DNA from: Cepaea nemoralis
Lineage: Eukaryota; Mollusca; Gastropoda; Stylommatophora; Helicidae
Assembly (NCBI GenBank): GCA_014155875.1
Contig: JACEFZ010012632.1
Span: 124,001-188,000, forward strand
Length of the DNA stretch: 64,000 nt
Direction of reading: 5' to 3'
The position numbers were made by a program, and so were the translations under genes. How positions within the stretch are numbered: position 1 is the first letter of the stretch; the number at the start of each line of letters is the position of its first letter. Of the stretch, positions 10,580 to 22,500 are shown piece by piece. Below the pieces are notes generated by a model. The model had not been told where the DNA came from. It did not search any database and saw only the letters and a list, made by a program, of their open reading frames with translations.

Positions 10580-11420
10580 GCAGAACCTCGCTCTTATAAC
10601 AACCTTTCGGAAAACCTCTCGATCATAAGCAAGATGTCCCGCGTCTGATACACCCATCTGGAGATCATCCACCCATCTGGAGATCATCCGCCACATCCTG
10701 CACCCATCTTCTCTCTGGCCTTCCTCTTCCTTTCTTCCCAGGCACGTACCCCTCCATTATTGTTCTCTCCAAACTTTCGTGACGTTTCAAGTGACCAAAA
10801 TATTTCAATTTTCTTTGTTTTATCATCTTTAATAGCCAGCCTTCTTCAATATTCAGTTCTTGAAGTATGGATGCATTTGTTCTTTTCTTTACCCAAGATA
10901 TTCTTAGAACTCGTCTATAACATTTATATTCAAAGGCATTTATGCACTGTTCAGCTTGTTTAGTAAGTGTCCAGGTCTCACAGGCGTAGGTTGCAATGGG
11001 AAAGATGCATGCTCTTAAAAATCTAATTTTTGTTGTTCTATCTGTCCCTCTCCACAATTTATTCAGTTGTTTTAGTCTTTAATTAGCAATAGATATTCAT
11101 CTTTTAACTTCTTTCATTGTGTCACCATTAGGTTTTCTATACCATTCTGTGATGTGGATAGCAATACTGTATCATTGGCATATCGAATATCTGATATTTC
11201 ATTACCATCGATATTTAGGGCACCATATAGCTCCCTGTTTATATCATCTCTGACGCTTCTCATTATATTTTCAGCGTACAGGTTAAACAAATAGGGGGAC
11301 AGCACACAGCCCTGATAGACTCCTTGCTTGATGTCAAACCAATCTGATAGTCTCGCTATCTATTCTAACCGCTGCTTGTTGGTCTAGATAGAGCATTTTT
11401 ATGAGTACTCTACAAAGTAT
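10580..11420 (-). mobile_element. Non-LTR retrotransposon fragment with mutated polymerase motif
   Basis: On the minus strand the order is a degenerate QQAAVRID block, GCxLSPYLFNLYAENIMR, the polymerase catalytic motif written as RYANDTVLL, then ATYACETWTLTKQ, LKYFGHLKRHESLE and KGRGRPERRWVQDV. This is the palm-to-C-terminal half of a LINE ORF2. The second catalytic aspartate is Asn (YAND instead of YADD), and at least two frame breaks are present, so the copy is dead. The family resembles, but is not the same as, the fragments at 5.3 and 8.5 kb. Confidence 0.85.
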
Positions 11421-11580
11421 GGACTGAAAATCAGACGTAGTGACCACTGTTGATTTGAATACCACCTAGCCACGATCACTGTTGAATACCACTTAGCCAC
11501 ATCAAATCTACTAAGAATGCAGCCACCATCAGCCTCATACCTTTAGACTCTACCTTGCTCAGTAATGAGTCATGAACAGA

Positions 11581-11785
11581 GACAGACCACTCCTGCAGTA
11601 ACTACAGACACACTGCAGTAACTACAGACCACTCCTGCAGTAACTACAGACACACTGCAGTAACTACAGACCACTCCTGCAGTAACTACAGACACACTGC
11701 AGTAACTACAGACCACTCCTGCAGTAACTACAGACACACTGCAGTAACTACAGACCACTCCTGCAGTAACTACAGACACACTGCA
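11581..11785. repeat. 42-bp minisatellite, 5 copies
   Basis: The unit GACCACTCCTGCAGTAACTA, CAGACACACTGCAGTAACTA repeats without visible change. The 42-bp unit is itself two diverged 21-bp halves (CTGCAGTAACTACAGAC). Sequence from 11,786 to 12,464 has no recognised gene. Confidence 0.9.
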
Positions 11786-12617
11786 GTTAGTAGCAACTAT
11801 AATAAACAACCTATCAGGAAAGCCCAGAAGCAGAAACATTTCAAAAATCAGCCTAAAGGTAGTTGACTGAAACATAGAATGTATTATTTCTGTATATACT
11901 TTTATACTGTCACAATGTTTTGCCGCATGCAGGTGGCTGATAAGTATTATGATCATGTTTAAACATAAATGCTTAGGTAGGCAGTGCGCTGTTAGGTGTG
12001 TTCACGTATGGTTCACTGCTATAAAGTACAAATTCACTTTTGCAATTTGTGAACCGAGTTAATTTTGTTTAAAGTTAACAGCCAATGAATTCACACACAT
12101 ACAAATATTACATATATAAGGGGGACGCAGAGGTGTTTCCAAGGCACCAGGGCCGGTTTATATACTGGCCAAGACCTATTGACGCGTCCTCGTCGAGCGT
12201 CCTGGGCAAAAGGTCCCTTCGGGGTCCTGGCTAAAGTCAGTAGGATCGCCGATTCCTCCGAAGTCGGAGAGTGTCTGCCTGTACGGCGAGGAACCACCAG
12301 TCTGCACACCAATAAGCCAGACATGGGACAACGGATACTCACGCAAAACTCAGGTCCTGTATGACATTACACTGATGTTGGACAACAGGATGCCTTCATC
12401 CGACATACAGGACTTCGCGTTGGAGCTCAAGCCAACGAACACAAGCAAGCAAGCAACATATATAAGGGGCGTTCATTTGAAATCCGTTCGTGCCGCACCG
12501 TGCATAATTGCGTACGTTGAACATGATCATGTCATAGGATAAGTATTGACCAATGAATAAAAGAGCACGTGCTTATCGTCCCATGATTCACAGGTTCTGT
12601 TTCTGACCATTGAGAAA

Positions 12618-13670
12618 ATGGCCGGGTTGATCCAAAATTCATCCAAAGAAGCTCAAAGACCGGTGATTCAGTTTCTTTCATTTGAAGGATGTCGACCAGT
12701 GGGCATTCATCAAAGAATGAAGGCAGCGTGCGGTAAGAAATGTGTGTCGAAGACAACAGTGACAGACTGGGCATGAATGTTTCAGAAAGGACGTCAGTTC
12801 ACGACAGGACTTCGACGGCCGGGCCAAGCGCATATCGTTGCAACAGAAAAATCCATCGCCAAAATTGATGCAGCAGTACAGATGAACCATTGTCGAAGCA
12901 TATGTTCGCTAGCGAAAGAATCTGATGTGTCAATTGGGACAATTCAAATGGACGTCTGTAAGAAACTGCAATATCGGAAGGTGTGTTCACAGTGGGTACC
13001 ACGGATGTTGACCGACCACCAAAGAGAGGAACGCATGGGATGGTGTTTGAACCATTTGCTACATTACAGAGTGGAGGGTGATGCATTTCTATTCTGAATA
13101 GTGGCAGGCGATGAATCATGGTGTCACCACTTTGAGCCGAGCAGCAAAAGAGAGAACATAGCAATGGAAGCATGCTGGATCACCAAAAGCCAAAAAACTC
13201 AAGTTAGGTTTTCACTGTTAAGGTTATGCTGAGCGCATTTATTTTACCATGAAGGTCTATTGTTGGCCGACTTAAAGAACATCAACTCTACCCACTACTT
13301 GCAAACACTAAACAAGCTGCAAAAAGCCATCAAGAATAAATGACCCAGAATGCTTTCTCATGGTGTGATTTTGTTGCAAGATAATGCTCATCCGCATGTC
13401 GCAAATATTGTGCAGGAAGCATTAGCAAGGAAGAAGTGGGAAATTCTGCAACATACAGCCTATAGTCCTGATTTGTCACCATGTGATTTTCATTTGTTCG
13501 GACCTCTAAAAAAATCTCTCAAGGAGCAATGATTTCACACAGATGCAGATGTAATGAACGCAGTAAACACTTGGTTCAGTGAGCAACCACAATCATTTTT
13601 TGCGGACGGCATTCGCCACCTACCAAAGCAATGGGATGCTTGCCTGAATGCCTACGGCAACTTCTTCTGA
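12618..13670 (+). pseudogene. Mariner transposase (DD34D), pseudogene
   Basis: The reading starts at ATG in MAGLIQNSS. An N-terminal helix-turn-helix region (VIQFLSFEGCRPV and KTTVTDWA) is followed by a second DNA-binding segment. The three catalytic aspartates are in GDESWCHHFEP, LLQDNAHPHVA and SPDLSPCDFHLF. The last two are separated by exactly 34 residues, the signature of mariner transposases, which cut and paste DNA between TA dinucleotides. Several in-frame stops and small indels interrupt it: after TDWA, after DAFLF, near 13,230 and after LKEQ. The protein is not made as one chain. Length, about 350 codons, is normal for the family. Confidence 0.88.
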
Positions 13671-13789
13671 CCAACCCATGGTGCATAATTCATTCAAAAT
13701 GAATGCTTTGTTTAATTCTATCACACCTGTGTTAATGTTTCTTTCATGCTTTTGTAATAAGGCCATTGGAACGGGTTTCAAATGAACGT

Positions 13790-13949
13790 TCTCTCCCCCC
13801 CCCCCCTCGGAAGGTTAACCCGGTCAACAAATGCCCGCATAAGTTGGATGTGTGGGCCTAACGGCGCAAGAACGCAGCTCTGCTGTAAACAGGCACAACG
13901 CAATCACGTCCGAAAAAAAAAAAACTCTGGATGAACGCAGAAGAAGAAG
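13790..13949 (+). mobile_element. 160-bp AAG-tailed retrocopy nested in the mariner 3' end
   Basis: The ten bases AAATGAACGT occur immediately before (13,780-13,789) and after (13,950-13,959) this segment, a target-site duplication. The segment starts with a C-run, contains GGTTAACCCGGTCAACAAATG and CACAACGCAATCAC, and ends GCAGAAGAAGAAG. The related inverted copy is at 9,287-9,412. Confidence 0.82.
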
Positions 13950-13964
13950 AAATGAACGTCCCTA

Positions 13965-15344
13965 ATATATAACTCTGCGTGTAATAACTGACGTAAAAAC
14001 TTCAATCTGGCACGTGGGCTTTCATTCTGCCAGCTCTTCTAATCTAACATCTAGTCTAATTTAATCATCCATGATGATCTATCATTATCATCAGTATCCA
14101 ATGCTCACTATCACCACAATATCAGGATCATTTTTTTTTAAAATTAATTTTTTTTTAGAAATTTGAGCACTTCATGACAACACAAGAGAAGGGTATTACT
14201 AACTAAAAATATTTTATGATCATTAGAATGACACAATACTTCACTACAATTCACACAAGACAAAAGCTAGCAGGTTTATTGTCTCCAGAAACTGGAAACT
14301 ACGCCTGAAAGAAGAATCAATTGGGTCCCCAAAAATGGATATGTAAAGACATTCATTCAAATATCATGTGACAATAACAAACGCCATCTTAGTTTCTGAA
14401 GAATAGGCCCAGTCTAAGATTCTATGCATAGCAATTGGTTGAAATTATCGTGACTTTGAAATAAATTAAATTATTTGGCACACGGTAAGTATTTATTTTT
14501 TAGCACTGTTCGTAGAAATTGTAGATTAATTTTATTTACATTTTCTAATTCTGCATCCATTTTTACATACATTTGGAGTTTCATTGTGGATTGACATCGA
14601 CCGGTGATACAAAAAAATATTTCTGCTGACATTTTGTTTTATCTTTGTGAATAGAAATGCAAGATGGCGGCGGCGCAGATATCGATCGGATTAGGTCGGC
14701 ATACTTTTTACGCTCAAAACGTGCAGTCTGAACTACTTAAAGTTAAAGAGAATACAAGTTTAAATATTTATAATTTACCTGTATACTTTTAATATTTTTT
14801 TATAATTTAACATGATGGAACATATTTTTGAAGTCAGTTTCCATATCCGTCTATAACCTATTTGAGACAATCTTGCATGGCGACATCATGTCTGATCATC
14901 TTTAAAGACTAAATTTGTAAATGCTACTGTTGTATTACTTTGATCATGTTTTTCAAGTTGGGTATTAACTAATGAATACCACCACAGCTACATAGGCCTT
15001 GAAACAACCAAATCCAAATCAATGAAGCCTGTTGTCGATTCTAAGCGGAAATATTGAGATACAAAGGAGAGTTGCGCAGTTAAGGGAACCACAAAAATTT
15101 TTGGTTCAAGATCCCTACACTCAAATTTGAATATCTCTACTTAGAAATGACATACATGCATCATTGAAGTACCGTTGGATTTGGCTTTTCAAGGCCTATC
15201 CATCTGTAGTTAGTAAATACCCAATTTGAAAATCATGATTAAACCTGCTACAAAAGCATTCAGCATATGCACAACTGCCGTCCATACCATGGTATACTAA
15301 ATTATCAACTATTGGCAATGTCAGTTACCAAACTTTGTGAGTAT
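13965..15344. other. AT-rich intergenic stretch with a diverged dispersed repeat
   Basis: No coding region is supported. Parts near 14,565-14,620 and 15,100-15,300 (CGACCGGTGATAC; ACCGTTGGATT; GCACAACTGCCGT, CCATGGTATAC) reappear in diverged form at 25,690-25,920, so this is an old dispersed repeat family. Confidence 0.5.
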
Positions 15345-15473
<129 letters not shown>

Positions 15474-16390
15474 CAGCCTTTTTCCCTGGAGATTTTTAGC
15501 GACCATCCAGTCACTTCCGGTTTTTACTGTCTGCTTTTGATTCGATAACCAAACATCACAGATCGTGTGAAACAACTCTAATAAATGCTACTGTGGTCTG
15601 TCTGCTGGGCTGCAAGTGACTGTTGCTTAGAACTTTCTTCTCTTGAATTTATTTAAGTTTATTGATGAAGGGTAAGCTAGTATTTCTTTTAACTCCTGTA
15701 TTTTAAACCAACCTTGACTTTTTCTTGCATTTTTGAATTCTCCGTTCAATTTTACATATATGTGAAGAGTTTCAACAATCATGGCTTTCAATTGCATTCA
15801 GGAAAAAATATTTAGCACAACCATGAAAATGAGATATGGCAGTCATAATATAAAATTAAAAATGGCGGCGCCCATACAATAGTCTATAGCAGAGTATAGC
15901 GGACCTGTATTTATTTATAATTAGAACCGGTAATTTAACTACTAAAATTAAACAGAATACAAGTTTCATTTGTAGCAGTAATTTATCTGTATAATTAAAT
16001 AAACGAGCCACAGTAATAGAAAGCCGAAGTGTCTATTCGCAATCGAATTGCGAGTAAAAAAAAATAATTTCTATTCGCAATCAAATTGCGACTAGTCACG
16101 TGATTTTCACAATTGCTGTTATCGGGACATGATTGATTGATTTAGAAACCAACATCACAGCATTCGGGACATTCCCATAAGCGCTCCGTCCCCATCCTCA
16201 GCAGCCAGCGAAGAGTTCCAACACTAATAGTCCCAGTAGCAATCTGATTATATTTCCGTCTCGCCTTTCTTCTGAGCGTCGATCGTCGGCCAGATCCCCT
16301 CGTCACACCTCGCTGTCTCATTCTTACCAGACTATGACATCGGGACATGTGTTTGACTATATTATTAAGTCTTGTTCAGTTGATATCGTG

Positions 16391-16462
16391 GTCTCACTAG
16401 CATAGTGGCAAGTATCTCTGCCTGACATGCGAGAGACCGGGGTTCGATTCCCCGCTGGGGAG
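16391..16462 (+). tRNA. tRNA-Asp-like sequence, probable pseudogene or SINE head
   Basis: This 72-nt stretch aligns with eukaryotic tRNA-Asp. It has an A-box-like TAGCATAGTGG, a perfect T-arm (CGGGG TTCGATT CCCCG) with the B box GGTTCGATTCC, and a T9 terminator directly downstream. The anticodon loop is CTGACAT, giving GAC (a valine anticodon) instead of GTC. The acceptor and anticodon stems each contain mismatches, and position 1 does not pair. I therefore favour a pseudogene. It lies 35 bp outside the piggyBac-like element. Confidence 0.55.
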
Positions 16463-16799
16463 CAATTTTTTTTTCTTCATTTTTATAATAAACAATATTA
16501 ACCCTTTACAGGGCAGACGCTTTGTCCGTTTTTTAGCCCTGAACGGGCAAGATTTTTTCAGGTTCAGTAAAATTTTGGGTTGCGTTAGTAAAAACATCAC
16601 AAATAAGGTGTTAGTCAACCAATTTTAGTTAAATAAACAACACAATGAAGGGAAAAGCATGCAGAATATGTTACTCACGTGATTGTTGCTGGTTATCCAT
16701 ATATGAACACAAATATTTACGAAATACAGTTATTGTTTTTGATTTCCAGTCATCTATACAGCAATTTACAAACACATTTTCAGAATCATAATCACTTTC

Positions 16800-17239
16800 T
16801 GTCAGAGCCTAGCAGCAACATCGTTACGGCACCCGGCGGACAAGAGTTGTCGGCTGGCAAGTTTCTTACCTGACACGCGACCAGCACTGACGACAGACGA
16901 CGCAAAGCCACGTGACCCCACCTGAGGCAGTGGGCAGTGTGTGTGTTAATCTCAGACCACGCTGCGACTGGACATCTGAACGGACGTGTGTGTCGAGAGC
17001 AAGGCGTTGTGTGAATCTCCGTGGTTGTGAGCTGAACGACTGATATTGTGAGCGTCAGACCTATGAGCTGTATTGTGGTAGTGAGTTGTTATATGTTGTA
17101 CATTGCTGTAACTATTGTTATGTATTTATTGTGGTAATAAATCCATAGAACTTGTGTTGCTGTGTCTTACGTCGAATAACGTTTGTACTTGTACTGTCTC
17201 ACATGTGTTAGCCAACGAGCCTAATATAAGATCCTGACA
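16800..17239 (+). repeat. 5' LTR of copy 1
   Basis: It starts TGTCAGAGCC and ends ATCCTGACA. A polyadenylation signal AATAAA lies at 17,136-17,141. By eye it has no difference from the 3' LTR. Confidence 0.95.
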
Positions 17240-18098
17240 TGTGTGGACGTGGGTTGCTCGTCATTATTTAAGAACCTAATATATTTAGACGTATGTTGTT
17301 CGTCTTTGTGATTTAAAACTATAATTCTTGTACTTGTAAAATTTGTCAAGGTTATAGTGATGTACATGTGATCGGAAAAGTCTCAGTGTGATCCATTACT
17401 ACATTGTCTAAATATGTTTAATATCATTAGTAAATGTACAGTACATATTGTTTGAGCCTGTAAACGTGTTAAACATTTGTAATTCGTAAAACTTGTTATC
17501 GTTTGACCTTGTCAACCTTGTGATTTTGCCGCCATTTTGACCTTGTCGCCATCTTGTAAACTTGATGTCTTTGTCCTTACTGAATGTCATCTTGATGTAA
17601 GTGATGTGTCATCAATGTTATTGAGTGTTCAAATACAGATAGATTGTTTTTGTGTATTGAGTTTGTGGAACGCGAAGAGTTTTGGAAAGAGTGTAACTTC
17701 TGTTGAAAGAAACACTGTTGACGACAAATTTACGACATACAATTATACTCGACGCCATCCAAACCAAATCAACACTTAGTGACTTACAGGCACACACCAA
17801 CAAACACACGCTAACTTATTTCTCTCCAAAACAAAGCAGGTTTTTGCGTACCATCCATAACCCTGCCGTAGAGGTCATTAGTGGTTCTGAAGTACGACCT
17901 TACAGTTTTTCTAGCCCGATTGCCCAACCATTCGTCATCATATCCAAGGGCACTTGAGTATATTTTTTCTTTACTTTAACTTTACGTATGCATTAGTGGG
18001 CACGCATCGTATAGTCAAATCAAGTGTAAGTTGTTGTTCTACTAACCAATTATAATATATTTTGTGTGGTTGATTGTCATCGACATATTTTCTCCATC

Positions 18099-19100
18099 AT
18101 GTCGTCATTGTTTGATTTCATCGATATGGGTTTGAAATTAAAGTTACAAGGTGATGAATTGACAAAATGGAGTGAGAACAAATACGCTGAATATCTCCTG
18201 GTACAAGAGAAAAACAATGAACGCGATGAAAGAGCAGCAGAAAGAGCTCTAAAACAAGCAGAAATGGCTGCAAAACAAGCTGAGGCAGAAACAGCCTTGA
18301 AACAGGCAGAGATTGAAAAGGCTGCCAAACAAGCTGAGATAGACGGTGAACTTAAGAAAGCAGAAATAGCAGCTCAAAGTAAGAGAGAAGAACTTGAATT
18401 ACAGTTAAAAATGAAACAACTGGACACTGAGACTGCAATGAATAAAGAGTCAAAGAAATCTGAAAGACTGGAAAAAGAAAACCAGTATAAAAAGTACCAA
18501 GGTATCGTTCGTAATTATACCTCGGGTGACTGCATAGCAGCCTTTACCCAAAATTTTGAGACTTTAATGGAACATTACCAAGTTCCACTTTCGGAATGGA
18601 ATATTTTATATATGAGAAGTCTTTCTGGGGAACCTTTGAAAGTCATTGAAACCATCCCCAAAGACCTCAGAAAAGAGTACCATTACATTAAATCTAAAAT
18701 AATGGCACATTTCATGCTAGATGAAGCAGGGTACAGAGAACAATTCAGTAAACTGAGTCCAAAATCAACTCAAACGTTCTCTGACTACCTCTGTTTAGTC
18801 CGAGACATTTTCAGCAAATGGACTTCATCAGCCAAAATTAACAAAAATTATGATAAATTAGAAGATCTCATTATTCGAGATAAGGTTATTTCTTCTATCC
18901 CAACATCTTTTTCTAAGTTCTTGCAAGAGAATGAATGCACATGTGTGGAAGAAATGGAAAGACGTGGGTCGGCCTATTATACGGCAAATAAACAGTGTTT
19001 TGCCACTGAAGCTACTGACAGTAACTGGGTAGCAGCTGCCAACTATGAGAAAAACTATAGTAGGCAAAAACCAAACAGGCCTACCTCTGAAAAGTTTTAG
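18099..19100 (+). pseudogene. gag: Gag capsid region of copy 1
   Basis: The ATG at 18,099 (MSSLFDFIDMGLKLK) matches the Gag starts of the two sister elements downstream. Residues 40-145 form a highly charged, Ala/Lys/Glu-rich coiled coil. Residues 150-320 form the capsid. Its last part (FSDYLCLVRDIFSKW, LIIRDKVISSIP, FSKFLQEN) resembles the SCAN oligomerisation domain, which in vertebrates is known to descend from Gmr1-like Gag. The product should assemble the virus-like particle. The frame stops at TAG (19,098) just before the first zinc motif, which continues one base forward. Either one extra T was inserted or the shift is translational. Confidence 0.88.
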
Positions 19101-19440
19101 ACATTGTGTTCATTGTAAAATGTCTCATTATTTGAACGATATGTGCGATAAAAACCCAGGATACCAAACATACTTGCAAAATATGGTAAACAGACAAGAC
19201 AGAGAACGTAAATCGTTCAAAAGCTTACGAAAATGTTTTCTCTGCAAGGCATACGGTCACCATCGCATGGATTGTAAAGGCAGGCATATGACCAACAAAG
19301 CCAATGCCGCCTTGTTCGATAGTTCAGCGTCAGAAGACGAAAATACAGAAAAACATCCTGTACATGCAGCACAGGCTTGTGACGTATTTAGTTCCAACAC
19401 ATGCACTGTCTGTATACCTTCTTTGAAAATGGTATCTTAA
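19045..19440 (+). pseudogene. gag: Gag zinc-knuckle region of copy 1
   Basis: Two zinc motifs follow the capsid: an atypical C-x2-C-x3-H-x5-C (CVHCKMSHYLNDMC) and a canonical C-x2-C-x4-H-x4-C (CFLCKAYGHHRMDC). These bind packaged RNA. An acidic linker follows (SSASEDENTE). Only the part from about 19,099 is homologous; the first 18 codons overlap capsid in another frame. The frame ends near 19,440, and the protease continues one base back. Confidence 0.82.
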
Positions 19441-19530
19441 CATGCGGGCACGCCATCCCTATTGCTAATGAGGAAGGTAACTTAGTAATAGACTCAAAAG
19501 GCAAGTTAGACATCTATCACGGGTACGTTA

Positions 19531-22500
19531 ATGGCAAGTCTGCTACAGTACTTCGCGACACCGGGAAGTACACTTATTGGCCTGAAAACAACATTCATAA
19601 CACCTACAGACTACACTGGTAGACACATCACATGTAGAACATTTTCAGGCAATATTGAAAAATATCCATTAGCTTGGGCATACATCGAAACACCATTCCT
19701 CACCGGAAAAGTAAAAGTCGCAGCACTTACAAACCCAGTGTGCGATATAATCATCGGAAATTTACCGGAGGTGAATGACAAACATCATAACCATGACATA
19801 ACATCACTATGTATTAATGATAACACATCACCATCAAATGTCATTGAAAATGTCATATCACCAGTTGAATGTATGTTAGCTAACGCAGCACTAAGTTCTC
19901 ATCACATCATTGACGATATCATTCCATCATCATCTGATGTCATTGAGTGTGTGAACGCAGTAACAAGAGCTACTGCTAGAGTGCAAGATGATAGTAACCA
20001 AACTGAGGCTATTCAAATGCTTAGCCCAGAAGGACCACCTAGTGACTCGATGAAGGAAACATTCATAACAGCTCAAAAAGCTGATCCTTCACTGTCAAAG
20101 TATTTTGACCTGATCGGCAAAAAGCCAAGAGTAACGAAAAATGCTAAATGGCATTTTGCTTTATACAACGATATACTCACCAGGTACTACACCAAAGGTG
20201 ACGTTACAACAAAGCAAACTGTGTTACCAACCACTTATCGCAAGCAAGCTTTACATCTTGCTCACGATATACCTTTTGCAGGTCATATGGCATATGTTAA
20301 AACCAGGTCAAGACTATTGACACAGTTTCATTGGCCAAAATTCTGTAATGACATAAAAACATATTGCAGAAGTTGTGATACATGCCAGAAACTGGTAAAG
20401 AAAGTTAAACACCCACAGGCAAAGTTACAAGTCACTGACTTAGCCAGTCGACCTTTTGAAAAATTATCAGTTGACATTGTGGGCCCTCTTAGTCATACAA
20501 CTACTAGAGGGAATAAATATATACTAACAATTATTGATCAATGTAGTCGCTGGCCAGAAGCGATTCCGTTAAAGAACATTACTGCCAACGATATCATGGA
20601 AGTGTTCTTCCATATTTTCTCCAGAATTGGGTTTCCAGATACGATCCAGTCTGATAGAGGCACTCAATTTATCGCCGCATCCACTCAAGCTTTCACTAAA
20701 ATGCTAGGAGTGAAGCAAGTCTTCAATAGCCCCTATCATCCTCACTCGAGCGGGATTATAGAAAAGCTTAACGGGGATCTGAAGCACATGCTAGCCAAAG
20801 TAACTCAAGATCACCCCAATAACTGGGATCTATACTTACCAGCTGTCCTTTTTGCTTATCGCGAGGTACCACATTCTAGTACCGGTTTCTCTCCTTTTGA
20901 ACTCATCTATGGTGCCAAACCACGCGGCCCATTAACAATTTATCACCAAATGTTAACTGAGTCCACTCCAGTATTGAAACCCATATCATCATTTGTGTAT
21001 GTAACATCATTGCGTGAAAGGATAATGAAATCATGTGAAATTGCTAAAAGTGCACTAAAACTATCTGGTGCTACTTACAGACAATACGCAGACAAAGGTA
21101 ACAGGACTATAACATTGACAGCTGGACAGGACGTACTACTACTACTACCTAGTGACAGACAGCTACTGACAGATTCTTGGCAGGGACCTTTTAAAGTGAC
21201 AAGACAAATCTCTCCTGTTGACTACGAAATCCTGATAAAAGACAAACACAAAATATTTCACATCAATATGCTAAGACCATACTTCAACAGAGACAACGAA
21301 CAAGACGATACGACAGCTTGCACCGTGATAATAGATCACGAAGATGACGATTCTAGCGACGAGATTCCAACACCTACATTAGACACGACAAACTGCTTGA
21401 AGGAGATCAAGATCAATCCAAACCTAAGTCAAGCAGAGACAAACAGTTGCAAACAGTTGATACAAGAGTACAACACCATCTTTTCAGACAACCCAGGACA
21501 AACAGAGTTAGTACAGCATCACATCACACTCACATCAAACACACCCATAAGATGCAGACCATACACCATACCATTACATTACAAGGAACAACTACATCAG
21601 GAAATCATCAGCTTAGAAAAAAACAACATCATCAGACGATCCCTATCAGACTTCTCTTCACCCATGGTCATTGTACGGAAAAAGGACAACACAATACGAC
21701 TTTGCATAGATTACAGAAAACTGAACAAAATAACTGTTTTAGATCTTGAACCAATGGCAAATACGGACAATCTTCTGACAGAACTGACTGACGCTAAGTT
21801 CTTCACGACCCTTGACATGGCTAAAGGTTACTGGCAGATTGCTGTACATGAAGACAGCAGACATCTAACAGCTTTCGCCACGCCTTGGGGACTGTACGAA
21901 TGGTGCAAACTTCCATTTGGGCTAGTCAATGCCCCAGCCACATTTGTACGCATGACACGACTCCTCCTATCTGACATCCCTAATATAGTTTCCTATATTG
22001 ACGACATCTGTATCCATACGGAGACAATGACGGAACATATAAAGATACTGGAAAAGACACTAGAACGTATCAGACAGCACGGACTGACAGTGAAGCCTTC
22101 AAAGGTGAGCATGGCTTACCAAGAGATATCATTTTTGGGGTACAGAATATCCAATGGCTTTGTCATGACAGACAACAAAATTGTCTCGAAAATTCTAAAA
22201 CTGTCACTTCCAACAAATAAGAAACAAGTCCGCAGTTTGCTGGGACTTATTAATTATTACAGAAACTTTATTCCTGATTTTTCAGAGCTAACTGAGGTTT
22301 TTTCTAATTTACTAACCAAGAATAAACCCGAAAAAGTTGTAAACGATGAATGCCTACGAAATGCATTTGATAAAGTTTTGGCACATTTTTCTGATAAGAA
22401 TACACCTAATCTCATCCTTAAATTGCCCAACATTCGTTTACCTTTCAGATTGAGAACAGATGCTAGCTCCATTGCGATCGGTGCAGTCCTTTTGCAGGAA

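Larger units (their letters stand above)
12465..13964 (+). mobile_element. Mariner-type DNA transposon, inactive
   Basis: The 5' end reads AGGGGCGTTCATTTGAAATC and the 3' end, in reverse complement, TAGGGACGTTCATTT, giving imperfect terminal inverted repeats next to TA-rich flanks. The interior contains a decayed mariner transposase. A separate 160-bp retrocopy sits inside the 3' inverted repeat, which splits it: the inner half lies at 13,765-13,789 and the outermost bases at 13,950-13,964. Confidence 0.8.
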
